This document shows positions 1 to 5,495 of a stretch of 5,495 nucleotides of DNA, in pieces. This stretch comes from an uncultured euryarchaeote. GTDB lineage: Archaea > Thermoplasmatota > Poseidoniia > Poseidoniales > Thalassarchaeaceae. Position 1 is the stretch's first letter, and the number at the start of each line of letters is the position of its first letter. The translations under genes were made by a program, and so were the position numbers. The stretch lies in assembly GCA_937901365.1 (NCBI GenBank), contig CALCEF010000305.1, forward strand, positions 1-5,495, in the 5' to 3' direction. The notes under the pieces were generated by a model. It saw only the letters and a program-made list of their open reading frames with translations, was not told the DNA's origin and did not search any database.

Positions 1-565
1 CGAGATAACCATCTGTAGGTACGTCGTGCATTTCGTATTGAATGCCTGCGATTACTTTCGGTCGCTCGTTGAGCTTTGTCAGTTTTGAACAAACACCCGC
101 TACACCTGATGCGTCAATCAGAATTTTTGTCGTGATGGGGAAAGCATCGCCCTTACCTTCACACAGCCAACCTGTGAATTTCCCTCCTGATTCAATTCGG
201 GTCATTCCCGTCAATTTATGACCCAAATTCAAGGTGGCTCCTTCTGCTACCGCTTCATCGGCTATCCACTGCTCAAACAAGTGTTTTTCAAGGACGTAAC
301 CCGGTTCAGAAAGTTGTTTGTCGGTGCCATCTGGGAAAATCACCCGGATACCATCGACACGTTTGCTGATGACTGACTGTGGAAGATCCAATTCTAGGTT
401 GGCGACGGCGATGTCAGAGAGGCATTCTCCACAGTGAACAGGCGTACCAATTTCGGCGTGATCTTCAATGAGAATCACCGATAATCCAGCCCGCGCCGCA
501 TGCAATGCGGCAGCCCCTCCACCAGGCCCAGCCCCGACCACAAGGACGTCACACTCGGTTCCCAT
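1..565 (-). CDS. Geranylgeranyl reductase family FAD-dependent oxidoreductase (N-terminal part, cut by the left window edge)
   Basis: The frame is open from the ATG at 565-563 to the window edge, giving 188 residues; the family is usually about 400, so the C-terminal half is missing. Visible are an N-terminal Rossmann FAD-binding motif (GAGPGGG at residues 11-17, then AARAGLSVILIE ending in the ribose-binding acidic residue E34), the family signature PVHCGE at 42-47, and a second flavin-contact motif DASG at 151-154. Family members reduce the double bonds of geranylgeranyl chains at the membrane surface: archaeal digeranylgeranylglycerophospholipids, polyprenyl quinone tails or, in phototrophs, chlorophyll side chains. 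Which substrate applies cannot be read from this half. The start is chosen because the Rossmann strand begins at residue 6 and no better upstream start exists; no Shine-Dalgarno site precedes it (the preceding bases on this strand are C-rich). It is transcribed away from the UbiD-UbiA genes, which suggests a shared isoprenoid or quinone role. Family assignment is firm; substrate is inference. Confidence 0.88.
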   Translation of the reverse strand, partial: MGTECDVLVVGAGPGGGAAALHAARAGLSVILIEDHAEIGTPVHCGECLSDIAVANLELDLPQSVISKRVDGIRVIFPDGTDKQLSEPGYVLEKHLFEQWIADEAVAEGATLNLGHKLTGMTRIESGGKFTGWLCEGKGDAFPITTKILIDASGVAGVCSKLTKLNERPKVIAGIQYEMHDVPTDGYL

Positions 566-663
566 TGGAGGGGGATACAGCCGATACGGGCCTTGAATGC
601 CTCGGTGCCGTAGGCACCGGCGCACGTCCGCTGGATTTGATAGGGGGAACGTTTCCCGCGACC
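566..663. promoter_or_regulatory. Divergent intergenic spacer, presumed to hold promoters for both directions
   Basis: This is the only non-coding stretch in the window. It must hold the start signals of the minus-strand reductase and of the plus-strand UbiD-UbiA-UvrB block, unless promoters lie inside the genes. It is GC-rich (63 of 98 bases) and has no clear archaeal BRE/TATA box or bacterial -35/-10 pair. The best plus-strand candidate is a weak AT patch, TTTGATA at 636-642, about 25 bases before the UbiD ATG. That spacing would fit a leaderless archaeal transcript beginning at the start codon. A 7-bp hairpin occupies its centre. The promoter function is inferred from gene orientation, not from a recognised motif. 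Confidence 0.4.
603..619. repeat. Perfect 7-bp inverted repeat with 3-nt loop in the divergent spacer
   Basis: CGGTGCC, spacer GTA, then GGCACCG. It sits near the middle of the divergent spacer, so it could be an operator for a dimeric regulator or an RNA hairpin in a leader. There is no U-tract after it on either strand, so it is not an intrinsic terminator. Chance formation in GC-rich DNA is possible. Confidence 0.4.
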
Positions 664-2505
664 ATGGGATGGCTCCGACTGGGACGTTACCTCCGCTCTT
701 TGGAAGACAAGGCGGATCTGATTCGAATCAAGCATCCAGTCGATTGCTATCTTGAGGCAGGGTGTATTGCTGACAAATTGGTCAAGAATGGGGGGCCCGC
801 GGTCATATTCGAGCAACCAAGATTGTCTGATGGTACCATCTCTGAATTTCCATTGGCGATGAATTTGTTTGGAACCAGACGGCGAACAAATCAAGCGTTG
901 CGAGTCGAGAAACCAAGTGAAATCGGTGAACGATTGACCGATCTAATGAAGCCAGATATTGGTGCATTTGCCAAGCGGCCTTGGAAAGCATGGCCCCTAG
1001 CCAAGAAGGCACTTTCACTACCTCCAAAGAAAGTCCGAAGAGGAGCCTGCCAAGAGATGAGAATGGCGGACCCCGATGTGACAAAATTACCCATCCCAAC
1101 GACTTGGCCAATGGATGGAGGCCCGTTTATCACACTCCCTCTGGTCGTCACAAAAGACCCTTCAACAGAGGAGCATAATTTGGGTATGTATCGAGCTCAA
1201 GTTTTCGGGCCAAAGGAAGTTGGCTTACATTGGCAGATGCACAAACATGGGGCTGAACACGCAGCAGCAAGTGATGGGAAAATGCCTGTTGCTATTTGCT
1301 TAGGTGGCCCCCCTGAATTGATCTTTAGTGCAATCGCCCCACTGCCTGACAATTTGGAAGAATACATGTTTGCAGGATTGTTGGGCGAAAGGCGGCTTCG
1401 GATTACCAAATGCTTGACGCAAGATTTGTGGGTTCCCGCTGAAGCTGATATCGTCATCGAGGGATACACTGTTCCTGGAGAAACTAGAGAGGAAGGGCCG
1501 TTTGGAGATCATTTTGGCCATTACTCACTGGAAGGAGAATTCCCAGTCCTGCATGTGACTGCAATTACTCATAGGAAAAATGCAGTGGTACCGATGACCA
1601 TTGTGGGAAAACCGCCGATGGAAGATGGATATCTAGGTGAGGCGATTGGAGACGCTTTCTTACCGGTGCTTCGATTCCAACATCGAGATGTGAAAAACGT
1701 ATTCTTACCGTTAGAAACCGGTTTTCACAATCTTGCAATCGTTTCCTCTAAGCAACGATATCCTGCACAAGCACGCAAAACTGCACTTGGATTGTGGGGT
1801 GCCGGGCAAATGATGTTCCTCAAAACCATCGTTGCCACTGGCCCTGAGCATGATGTGAAGAATCTGGATGCATTGCTTGATGTATTGGATCAAAATGTTT
1901 CGATTCCTGATGATTTAGTAGTTCTCGATGGCATGGTCGCTGATCAATTAGCACATGCAGCACCACACGAAGGAGTGCATTCCAAACTCCTCATTGATGC
2001 GTCGACTCCAAGAAAGCAAGATGCGCCCAATATTTCTCTGGATGATGTTGAAGGAATTTCTCAGCATCGCTGGATTCGCCCTTCAATGTTGGTCATTACA
2101 ACACATATCGAAGGGGGCCCTTCAGAGACAGAGAACACTGAACACGTCGACGAAGAGGCTGCACAGAAACAAAGGGATAAGATATTACAATTGAGAAATT
2201 CAATTTGGCAATTGGATAATTCAAATAGTCTTCGTTGGATATTTATCACCGATGATAGCGTTGATTTGGATTCAGATGATGCATTGCGAGTGTTGTTATG
2301 GCAGTTATTTTGCAGATTTGAGGTCAGCCGAGATTTACACTATTCTCCCGAAGGTAGCAGAATTTGTTGGGACGCAACAGCCCCAATTCCTTCGAATAAT
2401 GGAAAACTGCCTGTACGTAGATGGCCAGCAGTTTGTATTCATGATTCTGAAATACAGAAAAAGGTCGATGAATGGTATGAAGAGGAGGTGCGGAATTGGG
2501 TATGA
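664..2505 (+). CDS. ubiD: UbiD-family prenylated-FMN-dependent decarboxylase, long menaquinone-type (MqnL-like)
   Basis: A 613-residue protein of the family that removes aromatic or unsaturated carboxylates with the prenylated flavin cofactor made by UbiX. The flavin/metal region has NLGMYR at residues 172-177, with R177 the expected catalytic Arg. EGPFGDH at 277-283 gives the expected Glu (E277) and the acidic partner as Asp (D282), as in UbiD-type members. THRKNAVVPMTIVGKPPMED (ending at 321) is also typical. The C-terminal half carries LAHAAP and KLLIDAS (441-447) in the middle, then DAT (570-572) and RRWP (585-588) near the end. This two-part layout and the length (E. coli UbiD is 497) recall the roughly 600-residue menaquinone decarboxylases of the futalosine route. 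I start at ATG 664 because MGWLRLGRYLRSLE matches the usual UbiD beginning; the frame is open upstream to 505, but that part is antisense to the reductase start and looks nothing like UbiD. No Shine-Dalgarno site precedes it. UbiA follows in a 4-bp overlap. Substrate is inferred; an archaeal mevalonate-pathway or other aromatic-acid role is possible. Confidence 0.9.
   Translation: MGWLRLGRYLRSLEDKADLIRIKHPVDCYLEAGCIADKLVKNGGPAVIFEQPRLSDGTISEFPLAMNLFGTRRRTNQALRVEKPSEIGERLTDLMKPDIGAFAKRPWKAWPLAKKALSLPPKKVRRGACQEMRMADPDVTKLPIPTTWPMDGGPFITLPLVVTKDPSTEEHNLGMYRAQVFGPKEVGLHWQMHKHGAEHAAASDGKMPVAICLGGPPELIFSAIAPLPDNLEEYMFAGLLGERRLRITKCLTQDLWVPAEADIVIEGYTVPGETREEGPFGDHFGHYSLEGEFPVLHVTAITHRKNAVVPMTIVGKPPMEDGYLGEAIGDAFLPVLRFQHRDVKNVFLPLETGFHNLAIVSSKQRYPAQARKTALGLWGAGQMMFLKTIVATGPEHDVKNLDALLDVLDQNVSIPDDLVVLDGMVADQLAHAAPHEGVHSKLLIDASTPRKQDAPNISLDDVEGISQHRWIRPSMLVITTHIEGGPSETENTEHVDEEAAQKQRDKILQLRNSIWQLDNSNSLRWIFITDDSVDLDSDDALRVLLWQLFCRFEVSRDLHYSPEGSRICWDATAPIPSNNGKLPVRRWPAVCIHDSEIQKKVDEWYEEEVRNWV
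2484..2490 (+). promoter_or_regulatory. Shine-Dalgarno site for the UbiA gene
   Basis: GGAGGTG lies inside the end of the UbiD gene. It is 7 bases (counted from GGAGG) before an in-frame TTG at 2496 and 13 bases before the ATG at 2502, so it leaves the UbiA start ambiguous. The uvrB junction has GGAGG at a similar 12-base distance from its ATGA, which favours the ATG here too. Confidence 0.6.
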
Positions 2506-3347
2506 AGGAAATACTTGAATTCGTGAAAATAGAGCATACTCTATTCTCCCTTCCCTTTGTTTTCATCGGAGCATGGATTGCAGGTGAACCCACGGCCATT
2601 CAACTCGTTTGGATCTTGGTTGCAGCCGTTGGTGCTCGTGGTTTGGCAATGGCTCTGAATCGGATTATCGATCGCGAAATCGATTCGAATAACCCGCGTA
2701 CATCCAACCGACATCTTGCCAGCGGCAGTATGTCGATGAAAACTGCGTGGTCATTGTGTACATTATTCCTGGGAATGCTTCTCATTGGAGCCTGGCAATT
2801 GAATGCGGTTGCACTTGCAATGAGTTGGCTACCAGTACTCGCCTTCGTGATTTACCCATACACGAAAAGAATCACATGGGCTTGTCACCTTTGGTTAGGC
2901 CTTTGTTTGGGTTTAGCCCCCGCAGGAGCTTGGCTAGGAATTGTAGGTGGTGATTTGGGTTGGTCAGCCATCACGGATTGGCATTGGTACCCAACTATCT
3001 TTTGGATCTGCCTTGGCGTGATGTTTTGGATTGCTGCATTTGATCTCAACTATGCTTTGATGGATATCGAAAACGATCGTGAGCATAACATTCAATCATT
3101 TCCTGCCCGATTTGGAGAACAACATACATTGCGAACCAGTGTTCAACTCACCCTCATATGGTTCGCATGCTTTGCGATTGCCGACCCCATTGATGAATTC
3201 TCATTCTTAGGAGCCGCCCTCATCATGTCTCTTGTTAACATTGGAGTAATCATTGGACAAAAGAAGTTGAATGACTTTCAGAAGACTTTCTTCTACACCA
3301 GTGTCCTCACAGGATGGGTTTTGCTTGGAGGGTTGATTGCTGCATGA
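2502..3347 (+). CDS. ubiA: UbiA-family polyprenyltransferase (4-hydroxybenzoate/MqnP-like)
   Basis: A 281-residue, strongly hydrophobic membrane protein, the normal size for UbiA enzymes, which transfer a polyprenyl group from its diphosphate to an aromatic ring. The first Mg-diphosphate motif is NxxxDxxxD at N53, D57, D61 (ALNRIIDREID). The second is DLNYALMDIENDREHN with D188 and D192, followed by QSFPARFG (198-205). KIEHTLFSLPF at 9-19 is the usual start of the first membrane helix. Hydrophobic stretches consistent with the eight-to-nine-helix fold recur at about 13-50, 83-120, 127-150, 165-187, 215-252 and 263-281. The YALMDxExDRxxxxxSFPARFG pattern is that of the 4-hydroxybenzoate/1,4-dihydroxy-6-naphthoate group rather than of the lipid-forming geranylgeranylglyceryl transferases, which fits a quinone role beside a UbiD decarboxylase. 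The ATG at 2502 overlaps the UbiD stop as ATGA, implying coupled translation; TTG at 2496 would add two residues. The acceptor is inferred, not shown. Confidence 0.9.
   Translation: MKEILEFVKIEHTLFSLPFVFIGAWIAGEPTAIQLVWILVAAVGARGLAMALNRIIDREIDSNNPRTSNRHLASGSMSMKTAWSLCTLFLGMLLIGAWQLNAVALAMSWLPVLAFVIYPYTKRITWACHLWLGLCLGLAPAGAWLGIVGGDLGWSAITDWHWYPTIFWICLGVMFWIAAFDLNYALMDIENDREHNIQSFPARFGEQHTLRTSVQLTLIWFACFAIADPIDEFSFLGAALIMSLVNIGVIIGQKKLNDFQKTFFYTSVLTGWVLLGGLIAA
3327..3332 (+). promoter_or_regulatory. Shine-Dalgarno-like site for uvrB
   Basis: GGAGGG near the end of the UbiA gene (encoding part of its LGGL tail) lies 12 bases, counted from GGAGG, before the uvrB ATG at 3344. The spacing is longer than ideal, but together with the ATGA overlap it supports re-initiation or coupled translation from the UbiA gene. 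Confidence 0.45.
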
Positions 3348-5495
3348 GTGAGGATGTTGACCCATTTGATCTCTCAAAGGCACTTGAAGGCGCGGCAAGA
3401 TCCCACCTTGACCCCTCGATTTCAAGATTTGAAATTCGATCAGAATACGGAATGGCAGGGGACCAAAAAAATGCAATTGAAAAAACCGTTACTCAATTGA
3501 GAAATTCTCAATCTAGATGTGTGATGTTGGGCGTTACAGGTTCAGGCAAAACATTCGCCATGGCAAACATCATCCAAGAACTGAATATCCCTACATTGAT
3601 CCTATCACATAACAAAACTCTATCTCGACAACTTTGGCAAGAGATGTCAGGATTGTTCCCTGAGAATGCGGTAGAATATTTCGTCTCACATTATGACTAC
3701 TATCAACCCGAAGCCTATCTACCAAAGAGAGATCTATACATTGAGAAAGAATTGTCATTGAATGAACGTATTGAGCAGGAGCGCTTCTCAACTGTTGCAT
3801 CTCTTGTTTCACGCCCTGATGTCCTCGTAGTTGCCACAGTATCAGCGATTTACGGACTCAATCCACCAGAGACGTTTCTGCAACAACATGCCCGCCTTCA
3901 TGTCGGGCAAGAAGTTGAGCCGCAGGACGTTGTTAAGGAACTGGTTGCACTCCAATATCGACGCGTGACCGGTGAAATTTCTCGAGGTGAATTGCGATTG
4001 AGAGGTGAAGTGCTCGATCTTTGGATGCCGAGCAGGGATGACCCAATTCGGATTCAATTTGACCTTGATGGAATTACTAGAATCCAGGTGTGTGAAGCCG
4101 TTTCATGGGAGGCTGTTGACGAAATCGAAGAGGTGTGGGTTCACCCAAAGGAGTTCTTCATGACCGGACCCGATCGATTTGAAAGAGCGTTGGATGACAT
4201 TGAATTTGAACTGCAACAAAGATTAGATTTCTTTGAAAAAGCTGGCATGGATTTGGAAGCACACCGCCTAGAATCAAAGACACGTTACGACTTAGATATG
4301 CTGCGAGAAATCGGGCATTGTCGCAGTGTTGAGAATTATTCGATGCACTTTGATGGTCGTGATTTTGGAGAACGCCCCTACTGTTTACTCGATTTCTTTG
4401 CTGCATGTGCGCAAACGTTTCATGGTTCAAAGGAAAAATTCCTCGTGATCATGGATGAAAGTCATGTCACATTGCCCCAACTGGGAGGGATGTATCATGG
4501 AGATCGTTCAAGAAAAGAAAATCTAATTGAGCATGGATTTAGGTTACCCTCTGCTGCAGACAATAGGCCATTGAAGGCCCATGAATTTCAAGCATTAGTC
4601 CCCCAGATGCTCTATGTGAGTGCAACGCCAGGAGAACGAGAACTGCGGCAACTTTGTGAAGTAACTGGACAACCTGTTCAAGAGATCGACCCGAAGGCAA
4701 AGCGTAAGCCGCTACTGAAAGACGCTTTAGGTGAAATACAAGGAATTTCGAAAATGGAAATTCGCCCTACGGGGTTGCTAGATCCTGAGATTGAAGTTCG
4801 ACCAACAGAGGGGCAAGTCCAAGATTTGTTGGACGAAATCACAGCATGTACACAAAGAAATGAAAGAATATTGGTCACTGTGATGACGATTAAATTTGCA
4901 GAAGAAGTAGCAGATTACCTCCAAAGAATGGGTGTGAAGGCCCATTATCTCCATTCTGAAATCGATACGTTGGAACGGAGTGAAATCATCAAAGCACTTC
5001 GAATTGGGTACATTGATGTCATCGTAGGAATCAATCTATTGCGTGAAGGTCTCGACATACCCGAAGTAAGTCTCGTGGCGATATTTGATGCCGATAAAGA
5101 AGGGTTTCTTCGGAATGAAAGAAGTTTGCTGCAAACAATTGGGCGCGCCTCTAGAAATCAGAATGGGCGAGTCATCCTCTATGCAGATACAATCGGGCGA
5201 GCGATGGATTCTGCAATTGCTCAAACAATTGAACGGAGGCAAAGACAAATTGCGTATAATGAACAAAATGGAATCACTCCGAAAACAATCGAAAAACCGT
5301 TGCCAATCATGGGAATTGAGGCTGAACAACTTCTGGCTGGCACCGCAGGGAAAGGTGTGACTGGTGGCAAAAGATTCGTCGGGGGATTAACTGGCCAGAC
5401 AGGGAAAGGTAAGACTGCTGATTTGATCAAGAAATTCAATCTTGGTGCAGGTTCTTGGGGAGATGATGTTCTTTCCAATTTGTCTCAACCTGATG
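3344..5495 (+). CDS. uvrB: UvrB, excinuclease ABC subunit B (C-terminus cut by the right window edge)
   Basis: 717 residues are present and the frame is still open; E. coli UvrB is 673 in full. UvrB receives damaged DNA from UvrA, opens it with a beta-hairpin and recruits UvrC for incision. Visible are GDQ at 39-41, Walker A GVTGSGKT (63-70), NKTL, the hairpin-base block HYDYYQPEAY (116-125), Walker B DESH (371-374), SATPG (426-430), RPTGLLDP (from 474), GINLLREGLD and helicase motif VI QTIGRASRN (597-605), then GITP (643-646). The helicase core is therefore intact, with no frameshift. Compared with E. coli from memory, it has about 24 extra N-terminal residues, about 10 extra before Walker B, about 27 extra between SATPG and RPTG, and a Gly/Lys-rich tail from 666. 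The UvrC-binding UVR domain would lie beyond the edge. The start ATG overlaps the UbiA stop as ATGA, so it is the third gene of this block. Confidence 0.96.
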   Translation, partial: MSEDVDPFDLSKALEGAARSHLDPSISRFEIRSEYGMAGDQKNAIEKTVTQLRNSQSRCVMLGVTGSGKTFAMANIIQELNIPTLILSHNKTLSRQLWQEMSGLFPENAVEYFVSHYDYYQPEAYLPKRDLYIEKELSLNERIEQERFSTVASLVSRPDVLVVATVSAIYGLNPPETFLQQHARLHVGQEVEPQDVVKELVALQYRRVTGEISRGELRLRGEVLDLWMPSRDDPIRIQFDLDGITRIQVCEAVSWEAVDEIEEVWVHPKEFFMTGPDRFERALDDIEFELQQRLDFFEKAGMDLEAHRLESKTRYDLDMLREIGHCRSVENYSMHFDGRDFGERPYCLLDFFAACAQTFHGSKEKFLVIMDESHVTLPQLGGMYHGDRSRKENLIEHGFRLPSAADNRPLKAHEFQALVPQMLYVSATPGERELRQLCEVTGQPVQEIDPKAKRKPLLKDALGEIQGISKMEIRPTGLLDPEIEVRPTEGQVQDLLDEITACTQRNERILVTVMTIKFAEEVADYLQRMGVKAHYLHSEIDTLERSEIIKALRIGYIDVIVGINLLREGLDIPEVSLVAIFDADKEGFLRNERSLLQTIGRASRNQNGRVILYADTIGRAMDSAIAQTIERRQRQIAYNEQNGITPKTIEKPLPIMGIEAEQLLAGTAGKGVTGGKRFVGGLTGQTGKGKTADLIKKFNLGAGSWGDDVLSNLSQPD

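Noticed and set aside
505..663. Upstream open extension of the UbiD frame giving a 666-residue protein
   Set aside because: The 53 extra residues are antisense to the reductase start and the spacer, do not resemble UbiD, and no SD precedes the ATG at 505. The normal UbiD beginning starts at the ATG at 664.
475..894. 139-codon minus-strand open frame across the divergent spacer
   Set aside because: It overlaps both the reductase start (in another frame) and the UbiD coding region, has no recognisable motif and a biased, shadow-like composition.
1197..1521. Minus-strand open frames inside the UbiD gene
   Set aside because: They are complements of a well-conserved coding region and show no domain, start signal or family resemblance.
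2188..2201. 14-base exact repeat CAATTGAGAAATTC, also at 3494-3507
   Set aside because: Both copies are in coding frame and encode the same QLRNS pentapeptide in unrelated proteins. Flanking bases differ, so it looks like chance plus shared codon use rather than an att site or mobile-element scar.
2499..3347. Alternative reading of the UbiA-like gene as a lipid-forming (di)geranylgeranylglyceryl phosphate synthase
   Set aside because: The second motif, YALMDxExDRxxxxxSFPARFG, matches the 4-hydroxybenzoate/MqnP-type group, and the gene is overlapped with a UbiD decarboxylase. The lipid role is not excluded but is less likely.
3496..3512. 8-bp AT-rich palindrome with a 1-base centre (ATTGAGAA / TTCTCAAT)
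   Set aside because: It lies inside uvrB codons for a variable stretch, has no partner or regulatory context, and no promoter or terminator features accompany it.
5036..5478. Open frames on both strands inside the 3' part of uvrB
   Set aside because: uvrB is continuous through this region with intact motif VI and surrounding residues; the others are shadows.
3344..5495. Possible frameshift or pseudogene in uvrB because of its unusual length
   Set aside because: Walker A, Walker B, SATPG, RPTG, LLREGLD and QTIGRASRN are all in the same frame from ATG 3344 with no stop, so the gene looks intact.

Overview
The window holds four protein-coding genes and almost no non-coding DNA. A divergent gene runs off the left edge on the minus strand (FAD-dependent geranylgeranyl reductase family, N-terminal 188 residues). 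A plus-strand block of three overlapping genes follows: a UbiD-family decarboxylase (664-2505), a UbiA-family prenyltransferase (2502-3347) and uvrB (3344 to the right edge, incomplete). Both junctions inside the block are 4-bp ATGA stop/start overlaps. The only intergenic DNA is the 98-bp divergent spacer at 566-663, which is more GC-rich (63 of 98 bases) than the genes look.

The organism is probably an archaeon. The reasons are the geranylgeranyl reductase (typical of isoprenoid-ether lipid makers), a first gene with no Shine-Dalgarno site followed by coupled genes that have GGAGG sites, and a divergent UvrB. A free-living, moderate-GC euryarchaeote that carries UvrABC, such as a marine Group II/Thermoplasmatota-like lineage, is my best guess. 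This is inference: geranylgeranyl reductase, UbiA and UbiD homologues also occur in bacteria, and no ribosomal or other taxonomic marker is present.

The three metabolic genes fit a quinone theme. The UbiA-like enzyme would attach a polyprenyl chain to an aromatic carboxylic acid. The UbiD-like enzyme, whose layout resembles the long menaquinone-type (MqnL-like) decarboxylases, would remove the ring carboxylate. The reductase could saturate the prenyl tail of the quinone, of membrane lipids, or of both. uvrB, the damage-recognition helicase of nucleotide excision repair, is translationally coupled behind them although it has no evident biochemical link.

I found no RNA gene, mobile element, CRISPR array, phage gene or transfer signature, and no convincing new system. 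The most unusual objects are the enlarged UvrB (N-terminal extension, two internal insertions, Gly/Lys-rich linker) and its placement in a quinone-type operon.
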